From the NCBI RefSeq assembly GCF_005886535.1, contig NZ_PNDS01000046.1:1-64000 (forward strand): 64,000 bases of DNA, read 5' to 3'. The first letter of the stretch is position 1; the number at the start of each line of letters is the position of its first letter. Source of the DNA: Pseudoalteromonas sp. S2755 (lineage in GTDB: Bacteria > Pseudomonadota > Gammaproteobacteria > Enterobacterales > Alteromonadaceae). Positions 55,248 through 63,615 of the stretch are shown here, piece by piece. Under the pieces are notes generated by a model. The model saw nothing but the letters and a program-made list of their open reading frames with translations. It ran no database searches and was not told the DNA's origin. Position numbers and translations under genes: made by a program.

Positions 55248-56150
55248 ATGACGTTGGACAGAGCATCTAACGAAAGAAAAGATCAAAACTGGTTATTATC
55301 TCAAATGGGTGACAATAGTCGCTGGTTATTAATTCAAGACGACGCTAATTTAGTGCGTGCCCGAGATGATGAATTACATTATCTTTCTCGAACAGAAGTC
55401 GCTGATTTAGCACTTCAAGATGCGATATTCTTAGGTCGTGACGAAGCGCACAGCTATTTTGCGCTTGACGTCTCTAAACAACGAGACAAGCTCTCTTTTA
55501 TTGACTCCGAGTCAGAATTCATCGACATGCGCCAAGTGGGTCGTAACTTACCAAAGCAACAAGGCTCAATTGGTGTGCTTGCACGAGGCTTATGTTACTG
55601 GCATAAAACCCATTGTTTTTGTGGACGTTGTGGGCAACCCAATAAAATGGTTGAAGCAGGCCATGCAAGACGTTGTGTTAACCCTGAATGCCGCCATATG
55701 ACGTTTCCACGCACCGATCCCGCCGTTATCATGCTTGTCACTCATGTTTTCCCTGATGGCGTTGAACGCTGCTTGTTGGGCCGTCAGGCAATTTGGCCAG
55801 AAGGTGTATTTTCGACGCTGGCTGGATTTGTTGACCCCGGCGAGTCGTTAGAGCAAGCCGTGATAAGGGAAGTGATGGAAGAGGCGGGTGTTGAAGCATA
55901 CGACGCCACTTATATTGCCTCACAGCCTTGGCCGTTCCCGTCTTCACTTATGCTTGGATTTATCGCGAAGGCGAAAACCACAGAGATTTTTGTCGAGCAA
56001 GATGAGCTTGAGCAAGCTAAATGGTTTTCACGGGCGGAGCTTAATACATTTTCAGAGTGGGGCGATACAAAGCCCGGCTATAAACTCACCAGAGAAGACT
56101 CTATCTCCAGATATTTAGTTGAATACTGGCGTGCACAATCAGAAGAGTAA
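55248..56150 (+). CDS. nudC: NAD+ diphosphatase / RNA decapping hydrolase NudC
   Basis: NudC hydrolyses NADH and removes NAD caps from RNA. The protein has 300 residues from ATG 55248. A four-Cys zinc ribbon (CFCGRCGQP and RRCVNPEC) precedes the Nudix box GFVDPGESLEQAVIREVMEE, and SQPWPFPSSLM after it is the signature of NADH-type Nudix enzymes. The start is uncertain: ATG 55248 lacks a good ribosome site, while an in-frame TTG at 55230 has AAGGAA eight bases upstream. metC starts two bases after its stop, so the two are cotranscribed. Confidence 0.93.
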   Translation: MTLDRASNERKDQNWLLSQMGDNSRWLLIQDDANLVRARDDELHYLSRTEVADLALQDAIFLGRDEAHSYFALDVSKQRDKLSFIDSESEFIDMRQVGRNLPKQQGSIGVLARGLCYWHKTHCFCGRCGQPNKMVEAGHARRCVNPECRHMTFPRTDPAVIMLVTHVFPDGVERCLLGRQAIWPEGVFSTLAGFVDPGESLEQAVIREVMEEAGVEAYDATYIASQPWPFPSSLMLGFIAKAKTTEIFVEQDELEQAKWFSRAELNTFSEWGDTKPGYKLTREDSISRYLVEYWRAQSEE

Positions 56151-56152
56151 TT

Positions 56153-57331
56153 ATGAAAAAGCATACTAAAATCGTTGCTGCTGGAAGAAAAGCAGAATAT
56201 ACCAAAGGGGTAGTAAACCCAGTTGTTCAGCGCGCCTCTACCGTGGTTTTTGAGAGCGTTGCCGAAATGCAAGAAGCGATAAAAGGCCGTGGACATCGTA
56301 CCCTGTTTTATGGCCGCCGTGGCACCAATACCCATTTCGCCTTGCAAGATGCCATTACTGAGCTTGAAAATGGTGCGGGTTGCGCCTTGTATCCGTCTGG
56401 TGCTGCTGCTATCGCACAGTCACTACTGTCATTTTTAAAAGCAGGCGATCACTTGCTGATGGTGGATACTGCCTATGAACCAACCAGAGATTTGTGCGAT
56501 AAGCTGTTAAAAGGCTATGGTATCGAAACCACTTATTATGACCCTATGGTTGGCGCTGGTATTGACGCGTTAATTCAAGACAATACCAAAGTGTTGTTCT
56601 TAGAGTCCCCTGGTTCTATCACCATGGAAGTTCAAGATGTGCCAGCGATGGTTGAAGTTGCAAAGCGCCGTGGCGTTATCACTATGCTTGATAATACGTG
56701 GGGTAATGGCTGGCAGTTTCGTCCGCTCGATCATGGTGTTGATATCAGCGTTCAAGCCGCAACCAAGTATATTGTTGGGCATTCGGATGTCATGATGGGG
56801 GTTGCCGTTGCAAATGAGCGCTATTGGCCTGAGCTTAGAGAGCACTCGTATTTACTTGGTCAATGTACCTCTGCAGATGATGCCTATTTAGCACTACGTG
56901 GGTTACGTACTATGCCTGCGAGGTTAAAACAGCACGAGCAGTCGGCAATGACGGTGGCGAAATGGCTCGAAACGCATCCGCTCGTGGACCACGTTAGGCA
57001 TCCCGCTTTTGAGACTTGCCCAGGCCATGAATTCTTCAAGCGAGACTTTGATGGCAGTAATGGTTTATTTTCAATCGTAATGAAAGAAGGTAGCCAAAAG
57101 GCGATTAACCGCTTCTTAGATGCTTTATCCCATTTTAAAATGGGTTTCTCATGGGGCGGCTATGAAAGTTTAGTTACAGCCAATAAAACCATGGAGCATT
57201 TGCGATCAACCACAGGTTGGGCATTGGGCCCCGTGATCCGCCTTCACATCGGTCTTGAAGACGTAGAAGACTTGATAGAAGATTTAGAACACGCACTTAA
57301 GGTTTACGAACAAAACCTCGGTAAATCTTAA
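56153..57331 (+). CDS. metC: Cystathionine beta-lyase
   Basis: MetC cleaves cystathionine to homocysteine, pyruvate and ammonia. The 392-residue PLP enzyme aligns with proteobacterial MetC, with YGRRGTNTHFALQDAI, LYPSGAAAIAQSLL, the cofactor-binding Lys205 in QAATKYIVGHSD, and the C-terminal GFSWGGYESL and RLHIGLEDVEDL. GAAGAG lies before the ATG, within the nudC end. I see no clear intrinsic terminator in the 236 bases after it. Confidence 0.95.
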   Translation: MKKHTKIVAAGRKAEYTKGVVNPVVQRASTVVFESVAEMQEAIKGRGHRTLFYGRRGTNTHFALQDAITELENGAGCALYPSGAAAIAQSLLSFLKAGDHLLMVDTAYEPTRDLCDKLLKGYGIETTYYDPMVGAGIDALIQDNTKVLFLESPGSITMEVQDVPAMVEVAKRRGVITMLDNTWGNGWQFRPLDHGVDISVQAATKYIVGHSDVMMGVAVANERYWPELREHSYLLGQCTSADDAYLALRGLRTMPARLKQHEQSAMTVAKWLETHPLVDHVRHPAFETCPGHEFFKRDFDGSNGLFSIVMKEGSQKAINRFLDALSHFKMGFSWGGYESLVTANKTMEHLRSTTGWALGPVIRLHIGLEDVEDLIEDLEHALKVYEQNLGKS

Positions 57332-57567
57332 AGCTTCGGTTCGACTTAGCGGAATTGGGTGCTTCATTTTAAGTGAGGTACCTCGGACTTATCTACACTG
57401 CTATCAAGGCCGCATGGTTTTCATCATCTTGACCCAAATAGTTTTGCAAAACTTGGAGGCACAAGTCATATAAAGCTAGTTTTATGGCGTTGAAAGGAGT
57501 AACTTTATTTACGTATTTTTGCCAGCTTTACATAAAATAATACATAGGAAGTTTCAAGGAGAATTAT

Positions 57568-57795
57568 ATGATGGAAGTAATGTGGAGTAGTATCAGCGTC
57601 ATAAGTGCGCTTGTTTACATAGGTTTTATTTTTTTATGTATACCAATTCCCCTCTTTATTTACCTTATTTCAAAAAGAGTCAAAGAAATGAGAGATTTAG
57701 CAGTGGAATCAAGAATGGAAATTAAAGAGATCAATGCCAGTTTGAAGTACTTTAAGCGTAAGTACAGGGAATCTATAGAGGAAGGTAATATTTAA
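57568..57795 (+). CDS. Small membrane protein, 75 aa
   Basis: Not recognised. One strongly hydrophobic segment (about residues 9-35, ISALVYIGFIFLCIPIPLF) is followed by a charged, probably coiled-coil tail (MRDLAVESRMEIKEINASLKYFKRKY). AAGGAGAATTAT before the first of two ATGs is a good ribosome site, so it is likely expressed. It may be cotranscribed with the small lipoprotein gene 45 bases later. Confidence 0.65.
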   Translation: MMEVMWSSISVISALVYIGFIFLCIPIPLFIYLISKRVKEMRDLAVESRMEIKEINASLKYFKRKYRESIEEGNI

Positions 57796-57840
57796 GACTT
57801 ACGTCACAAGAGTATTGCAACCCAAATTCAAGGAAAAGTG

Positions 57841-58128
57841 ATGAAATTAAATTTATTGATTATGTTACCGATAATCTCACTAAGCGCTTGTGTAGTAATG
57901 CCTGTTCAAGATACTGCTCATACCAACAAGTGCGAGATTTCATCGGATAGAAAAACCCTAAAGATAGTCGATGTTGCAGATGAAACCAATACGTATTATT
58001 CCGTGAGTGGAATTATGTTAACGCCGATACTCGTTCCTACTACTGCTATTATTTCGGGAACTTATGTGCTGGCAAATAATGCCTATCGTCTTGGGGAAGA
58101 GACGATAAAATGCGAGAATAAATCTTAA
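57841..58128 (+). CDS. Small lipoprotein, unknown
   Basis: This 95-residue protein begins with a lipoprotein signal and lipobox LSAC, lipidated at Cys17. The start is ATG 57841, six bases after AGGA; GTG at 57838 is too close to the ribosome site. The mature part has two more Cys (NKCEIS, IKCENKS) that may form a disulfide, and a hydrophobic, Gly/Thr-rich middle (GIMLTPILVPTTAIISGTYV). No function is known. Confidence 0.65.
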   Translation: MKLNLLIMLPIISLSACVVMPVQDTAHTNKCEISSDRKTLKIVDVADETNTYYSVSGIMLTPILVPTTAIISGTYVLANNAYRLGEETIKCENKS

Positions 58129-58196
58129 AACTAACTACAAACTTATTTAATTGTTGTGTAACTCCACCCAATTTAGTTCAGCTATTTCGTAGAATT

Positions 58197-58220
58197 CGGA
58201 TCAAGCCAAGGCTTGATCCG
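58197..58220. repeat. 11-bp perfect inverted repeat between convergent genes
   Basis: CGGATCAAGCC (58197-58207) and GGCTTGATCCG (58210-58220) are separated by two bases. It lies between two converging lipoprotein genes and probably marks transcript ends, but no T run follows on either strand. Confidence 0.6.
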
Positions 58221-58228
58221 ACTTTCGC

Positions 58229-58780
58229 TTAGTGTTGTGGCTGTGGTGGGAAGTTAGCCAGCAACTCCGAAATGGTTTTGTTGATTGACGCTGTTCTTTG
58301 CTCAGGTGATTGGTTGCTACGCAAGCGGCCTTCTTTTGCACCGCGCCAAACTAGCTGGTTAGACGCTTTGTCTATCATATCGAGTACTAGCGTGCCCACT
58401 TCATATTCACGTGTTGTGGTCTGTGTTTGCCAACCAATACCCCAGTAGTTCCAACGCGCACCATAAGTGGTGTGAAGCGAGTCAGATTCAATTTTTGTAT
58501 CAACTGATGCGTGATAGTTAACCAGTAAGTCGGCCGATTGCGGATCGGTGAGGGTGAAACCTTGTTTGCTCATTTCGTTTTGAATTGCACTGCGGATCCG
58601 CTTTTCCATTAAGTCATTGACTTGGTATTCACGACCATTATTTTTTAGGTCCGCTTCGGGTGACCAAGCATAGGTTTTGTAGTTAGCGAATTGTACAGAC
58701 TTATCATAATCCCAATCAGGGGTTTTGGCGCAGGCCGCTAACATCAGCACCAAAGTGGCGATAACAATATTCTTAAACAT
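58229..58780 (-). CDS. DUF4136 lipoprotein
   Basis: This 183-residue protein has a lipoprotein signal with lipobox LAAC, lipidated at Cys17. It is followed by the DUF4136 pattern: DYDKSVQFANYKTYAWSP, IQNEMSKQGFTLTDPQSADLLVNYHASVDTK, and LVLDMIDKASNQLVWRGAKEGRL. The family is widespread and its role is unknown. AGGAG lies before the ATG. It follows the condensin operon on the same strand with a gap of about 107 bases. Confidence 0.87.
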   Translation of the reverse strand: MFKNIVIATLVLMLAACAKTPDWDYDKSVQFANYKTYAWSPEADLKNNGREYQVNDLMEKRIRSAIQNEMSKQGFTLTDPQSADLLVNYHASVDTKIESDSLHTTYGARWNYWGIGWQTQTTTREYEVGTLVLDMIDKASNQLVWRGAKEGRLRSNQSPEQRTASINKTISELLANFPPQPQH

Positions 58781-58887
58781 GTGTCTTTACTCCTTAGTCG
58801 GATGTTTGCTCTACCTTAACGTGTTAAGGCGTTAAATGGTAGAGACAAGCATCCTTTAATAATTGTATCTGAGACATTAACTTGAGA

Positions 58888-61665
58888 TTAATGTTCCACT
58901 TCAATCCAGTCTTTTTCATCCACCCAGTTTTGGCTACCTTGTGCAACACTGCGGATCGGCACCAAGTAGTCACAGCTGATCTGTGGTTTCACCGATGCAA
59001 AAATTGGCACAAACCCAAAGCTTAGTGCGGTTTCGATAATAGCCTTTTGGTTTTGTGGGTCGATATCCGCAGCTTCATCGATGTAAATCGGGATACGATA
59101 CATTGCTTGCTCTTGATCAGATAGCAGATAGCGGATAAATAGCATGCCACATAAAAGCTTGATAGTGATCCGCGTACCGTTAGAGCCAGCCGAGTCAATT
59201 TTATCAAAGTGCTCAGTGTCACCTGCGCGGTTGACCACTTCAAAGCGAATGTCGAAGAGATCGGTTAACGTCAATCCCGCTTTATCACTTGCTAGTTTGA
59301 TGATGTGATCTTTCGCCTCATTAACAGACTTTTCTGAGCTAGGCTGCTCGCTCAGTAAGTCTAAGCTTTCGCCTTTTTCATATAAATCTGAAGTGCTGAT
59401 AATGGTATCTATGCTATCAACTAGCATTTTACGAGGGATGACATTGATTTTGAATGCCTGCAAGTTAGAGATACGATGCTGGCTTATGCCTTTGTTAAAG
59501 CTGTTCATCTCTCGGCGTAAGCGGTCTAAGTCTTGACGCAGTCCTTTAATGGTTGCGGCCACTTCAGTGAGCGCCACTCGTGCTTGTTTATCGACGGCAT
59601 CTCGTTCGTTATCCAAGTTGTGATACGCGCTGATCAGCTTTTGATACTTAATAGTAACGTCTGACTCGTTTTCAAACTTAGTGATCCCAGCATTGTAGAT
59701 ATGCAAGTAGGTATTACGCACATTAACGTCTAAGTTTCTAAGCTCATTACAATCTTTATTAAATTGGTGGACCACTTCTGAGAGGTTATCAAAATCTAGG
59801 TTAATGTCGATTTCGTATGGTGCCAGCTTACCCGAATATAGGTCTAGTGTGTGGTCGATACGTTCTGACTTCACTTGCTTTAGGCGGTCGGCTTGGCGCA
59901 CCAACAAGTCTTGCTTGCTTTTAATGATAGAGCGGCGGTCTGAAATTGAACCAGCATTACGTTGAATATCATGTAAATATTCATCAACTTGCTCTCGTTC
60001 CATTTCTAGTTGCTCTTTTAGTGCTTGTTGAGCATCGACCGATTGCAACATGGTTTGATATTGCTCAAAGCGTTTCATGGCCGCTTCTGTTGCCATGAGT
60101 TCATCATAAAGCGCATCACGTTCTTTTTGCTTTTCAGCGACATTTGCAGCTACTTCACGCTGCTGCTTTAAGTCGTTAAGCGACTGTTGTAGTGACTCCA
60201 GCTGTGCTTGCAATTGGGCTTTGTTCTCACCGCTTTGCATTTGTACTGGACTTAGTTTTTTCAACTTAACGGTAGCGCCAGGTACTTTAAGCTCACCGCC
60301 TTGAACTGACTTAGATAGCGACTCTAAAAATGCGCCAAAGGCATCCTCGTCGGTGATATCAATTTCACCTTGAGAAGTGGTTGAAAACGATAACAAATCT
60401 GGGTTCAAGATCCGTGAGATCTCTTCCACTTCTTTTAAAGAAAGATCTTCACGCATACGAGTAAACAGGTTGAACTCAAGGTTCTTGAGTTGCAGTTTTA
60501 AACTCTTAATCTGCTTTTGTGTTTCGTTGATGCGAAAATCAAGGGTATGGAGACTTTGCCCCTGTGCACTATTAATAGAGAAGGAAAGTTGCTCATATTC
60601 CTTTTTCAACAGCGTTAAATTGGTTTTAAGCGTTGCATGATTAGTTAGTTCAAATTCACGTTTTAACGCGTGGAAATCGGTAAACCATTGCTCTATTTGG
60701 GTTTGTTTACGCTCGATATCACGAGACTGCTGAACATATAGTTGCTGTTTAGACTCAAATTCGCGCTTTTCGGCTTCTATGTCTTCTAGCTGTGTTGCTA
60801 ATTCTGCAATTTGCTCGTTATGATAGTTATCATATTCGACCAAAGCTAAATCGAGTTTCGGGGCGTAAGCCGCCAATTTACCTTTTAATACCGCTTCATT
60901 TTCAAGCATTTTCTCAAGGGCTGAAATTGGCTCTTGCATCGACTCCAGCGCATTTAGCTCACGGCGAGCGCGGTTGACCTTATCAAAAGCGCGACGCCAG
61001 ACTTCATAAAAGTCGACTTTCGAGTTCGACATATGACGTTCAAACACTTTGAGCATAAAGCGCTTTACGTCTTGCGCGCCGAGTTTATGCAGATTCAGAA
61101 TACGGCGGAATATTTCTTTATATACAGGCGCATCTTGGACATTATTCAGTGGGATCATCTTCAGGTTGATATCACCATCAAATGGGGTGGCGCCACCTGT
61201 GAGTAGGGCATTAAGCTCTTGTGCTTTTAGCTCTACAGGCTTAAGTTGTTTTTCCTGTAAGTGATTAAATAGCTTAGTGTACTTGATGATACTTTTCCCT
61301 TCGGTGTAATCATCAAGATTGAGTTTGCCTTGATAGCAAAAAAACTGATGCGCGTAACCGGCGATTTTACCCAGTCCCGCAACGCCAATGACCACATCGC
61401 CGTGGGGGAGGTTGGCTTCAAGCAAAATATAGGATTGATCAGAAGAGAAGTAGAACTTACGCGTTTCTTCTAAATCGTGACCATCCCATTCAGTCAGTCT
61501 TAAATCGTTGATAAGTGGAAACTGCAGCGCATTGATCACTGAGCTTTTACCGGTGTTATTCGGAGCGCAGATTGACGCGCTTTTATCCAGAGGAATGACA
61601 CACTTAGCGTATCCGGCGGTATTTAATAACGCTAGTTTACTTAAGCCGTACAACTGCTCGCTCAT
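58888..61665 (-). CDS. mksB: SMC-like condensin ATPase, MksB type
   Basis: This 925-residue protein should be the ATPase and DNA-bridging subunit of an MksBEF condensin. The N-terminal head has Walker A ICAPNNTGKSSVINAL with Lys40. Two long coiled-coil regions (about 225-410 and 480-745) flank a small hinge-like part (about 410-475). The C-terminal head has a signature-like DSAGSNGTRITIKLL, comparable to the unusual MukB signature, and Walker B IPIYIDE at 858-864. It is much shorter than MukB (about 1480), as MksB proteins are. Its ATG overlaps the stop of the MksE-like gene (ATGA), and GAGGACGAG serves as ribosome site. Confidence 0.82.
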   Translation of the reverse strand: MSEQLYGLSKLALLNTAGYAKCVIPLDKSASICAPNNTGKSSVINALQFPLINDLRLTEWDGHDLEETRKFYFSSDQSYILLEANLPHGDVVIGVAGLGKIAGYAHQFFCYQGKLNLDDYTEGKSIIKYTKLFNHLQEKQLKPVELKAQELNALLTGGATPFDGDINLKMIPLNNVQDAPVYKEIFRRILNLHKLGAQDVKRFMLKVFERHMSNSKVDFYEVWRRAFDKVNRARRELNALESMQEPISALEKMLENEAVLKGKLAAYAPKLDLALVEYDNYHNEQIAELATQLEDIEAEKREFESKQQLYVQQSRDIERKQTQIEQWFTDFHALKREFELTNHATLKTNLTLLKKEYEQLSFSINSAQGQSLHTLDFRINETQKQIKSLKLQLKNLEFNLFTRMREDLSLKEVEEISRILNPDLLSFSTTSQGEIDITDEDAFGAFLESLSKSVQGGELKVPGATVKLKKLSPVQMQSGENKAQLQAQLESLQQSLNDLKQQREVAANVAEKQKERDALYDELMATEAAMKRFEQYQTMLQSVDAQQALKEQLEMEREQVDEYLHDIQRNAGSISDRRSIIKSKQDLLVRQADRLKQVKSERIDHTLDLYSGKLAPYEIDINLDFDNLSEVVHQFNKDCNELRNLDVNVRNTYLHIYNAGITKFENESDVTIKYQKLISAYHNLDNERDAVDKQARVALTEVAATIKGLRQDLDRLRREMNSFNKGISQHRISNLQAFKINVIPRKMLVDSIDTIISTSDLYEKGESLDLLSEQPSSEKSVNEAKDHIIKLASDKAGLTLTDLFDIRFEVVNRAGDTEHFDKIDSAGSNGTRITIKLLCGMLFIRYLLSDQEQAMYRIPIYIDEAADIDPQNQKAIIETALSFGFVPIFASVKPQISCDYLVPIRSVAQGSQNWVDEKDWIEVEH

Positions 61666-62210
61666 AGCTCGTCCTCAATATCATATTGTTCTTCGTTTAC
61701 TTCCATTAGCGCGTCAATGTAGCGATAAATCGGTGCAAGTAGCATAAAGCCTTGTTCAACCTCACGGGCTAGACCCAATCTCACCATACGTAAAAACACG
61801 TCTTTTCTGAGATCTGAGCCCGAAAAAATCTCCAACTGGTCAAAAAGATGCTTATTGAGCTGCACTATGGTTTGCATTAGCTCTAAATCGCAGCTTTCAT
61901 CAAATAGTACGCGAAGCGGATCTTTACCTTGGTTGGCATAGTGCTCAATCAAAATATAAATGGTTAAGGCAATCGCGCGGGAAATTTTCCCCATATTTGG
62001 CGTACTTTCATCGCTTGCCAAATAATAAAAGCCACGGGCATCGTGCTGTAAGTCATGGCCTAAAGCTGAAAATAGCGCTTGATAGCTATCAATTTGCTGA
62101 TCTAATTCTTGCCAAAGGGTCGTGTCTTGCTCACTGATATGATACCCGCTCACCAGTTTTTTATTGATGGCTTGGAGCTCGTTGAGCATATCTAAGTTAA
62201 TTGTCGTCAT
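61662..62210 (-). CDS. mksE: Condensin accessory subunit, MksE type
   Basis: From the ATG at 62210 the protein has 182 residues; a GTG at 62237 would overlap the upstream gene and add nine. It is acidic and helical, with a C-terminal winged-helix-like part (DLRKDVFLRMVRLGLAREVEQGFMLLAPIYRYIDAL). This is the size and position of MksE between the kleisin and the SMC gene. The identification is mainly by context and general character. It overlaps mksB by four bases. Confidence 0.75.
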   Translation of the reverse strand: MTTINLDMLNELQAINKKLVSGYHISEQDTTLWQELDQQIDSYQALFSALGHDLQHDARGFYYLASDESTPNMGKISRAIALTIYILIEHYANQGKDPLRVLFDESCDLELMQTIVQLNKHLFDQLEIFSGSDLRKDVFLRMVRLGLAREVEQGFMLLAPIYRYIDALMEVNEEQYDIEDEL

Positions 62211-62214
62211 AATG

Positions 62215-63459
62215 CTAATCTTGTTTTGCTTTGGCACTAAATGGATATAAAGAGAAGGTATGCGATGCGATAGTGATCTTACTCTTTTGTTGCTCTTGGC
62301 TAAGTGCCAAGTCAGATTCGTTGATCAGCTTTTGATAGAGAAACAGCATTTCGTCTGCTTCAAGATCTGGGTAGCTATCGCTTAAAAAGCCCAATAGTGC
62401 CTGGCGCTTTTTACCGGTTTGTTGAAATCTCGTTTTTACCGAGTTGTAATCTGGAATGTAAGGGCTTTGATAAGCTGGTACATCGTCTTGATCGGGCAGC
62501 TGATATTCTTCATGTTCAAACTCAACGAGACTTGCCATATAAGCGACCATGTGACGCTTTTGCCCAAGGTTAAAACGTTGAATGTCTGACACAAATTCTG
62601 GTTGAACTGGTGAAAGTAGTCGGTCAACGCCGCGTTTTCTAATTTGTCCAAGGACTTTGGAGGCTTGCCGTGTAATGAGTGTATTACGGCGCAGTTCTTC
62701 TCGTAACGGCATAAGGAGATCGGCACTACGGCTTAAGCTTTCTCTACCAATGAGGTGCATATCTAAAATACGTGTTCTGAGCTGCTCCAGCATACGTTTG
62801 TCTGCAGCGCCACGGCCTAATTGTTCAATCTCATCAATTTGCTCACTGACCTGAAGCTCTATTTGATCAAAGCAACGCTGGAAAGGGCCATGAATATCGA
62901 CCATTTCCAGCATAGGTTCGATATATTCTTCAAACGCTTCCAATACCGCTTTATATCTCATGCCAAGAGACAGCGTTGAAGTATCCGATTTAGCTTGCTC
63001 TACTAGGTTCATGATAGCACTTTCGTTATGTTCGAACAGCTTAACAATTTTACGAACGCGTTCGTCCATAATGCGGCTAAAGCGGCGTAGCTCAGAGTAG
63101 TCAGCCTCTTCACCGGCTTGTGCGATGCGATTACCTAGTCTTTCTAAGTCTTTTACTAGCACCGTGATCTCTTCCGCTAAACCAAGGCTCTCTTCTTGCA
63201 AAAGGAAGCTGGCAAAGTCAGCGATTGAACGGTTGATCTCTAACTGTGAGGACTTAGCTAAAGGAATAATAATTTCTTGCTGGAGTAGTCGATTGGTTTC
63301 TTTATAAATTCGTTCACTCGACCAGCTTGGGTTTTTCTGTTTTAGGATGTTTTGTACATCTTTTAGGCTGAAATCTGCGAGCTTAAATCGTTTAAAAAGT
63401 AGCTCCAACACATTCCAGTGCTCGTTTATCGTATTTAATAATTTTTTAGCTGGGATCAT
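62215..63459 (-). CDS. mksF: Condensin kleisin-like subunit, MksF type
   Basis: The 414-residue protein is almost entirely helical. An N-terminal winged-helix-like part (FSLKDVQNILKQKNPSWSSERIYKETNRLLQQEII) is followed by a long helical middle and a C-terminal part, in the manner of MukF/MksF kleisins. It is the first gene of the operon, and the order MksF-MksE-MksB mirrors mukF-mukE-mukB. Its stop lies four bases before the ATG of the MksE-like gene. The promoter would be in the short divergent region with nhaD. Confidence 0.75.
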   Translation of the reverse strand: MIPAKKLLNTINEHWNVLELLFKRFKLADFSLKDVQNILKQKNPSWSSERIYKETNRLLQQEIIIPLAKSSQLEINRSIADFASFLLQEESLGLAEEITVLVKDLERLGNRIAQAGEEADYSELRRFSRIMDERVRKIVKLFEHNESAIMNLVEQAKSDTSTLSLGMRYKAVLEAFEEYIEPMLEMVDIHGPFQRCFDQIELQVSEQIDEIEQLGRGAADKRMLEQLRTRILDMHLIGRESLSRSADLLMPLREELRRNTLITRQASKVLGQIRKRGVDRLLSPVQPEFVSDIQRFNLGQKRHMVAYMASLVEFEHEEYQLPDQDDVPAYQSPYIPDYNSVKTRFQQTGKKRQALLGFLSDSYPDLEADEMLFLYQKLINESDLALSQEQQKSKITIASHTFSLYPFSAKAKQD

Positions 63460-63549
63460 AACTTTCCAAGGTGTAGTAGCTAGGCTACATCACAACTTCA
63501 TCAATTTGTCACAAAATGTTTATCGTACGTAGCATGGGGACTGTGATGG

Positions 63550-63558
63550 TGCTAGAAT
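63550..63558 (+). promoter_or_regulatory. Extended -10 promoter for nhaD
   Basis: TGCTAGAAT at 63550-63558 is an extended -10 element followed by a GC-rich discriminator (CCGCCGCG). It lies about 58 bases before the nhaD ATG. No good -35 box is visible. Confidence 0.45.
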
Positions 63559-63615
63559 CCGCCGCGAAAACGAACCCACCCCTTGTTACATTTAATTACA
63601 GGTTGTTTACGCATT

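Noticed and set aside
58229..63459. Wadjet (JetABCD) plasmid-defence system
   Set aside because: The three condensin-like genes fit, but no TOPRIM nuclease (JetD/MksG) is present on either side: the neighbours are a DUF4136 lipoprotein and nhaD.
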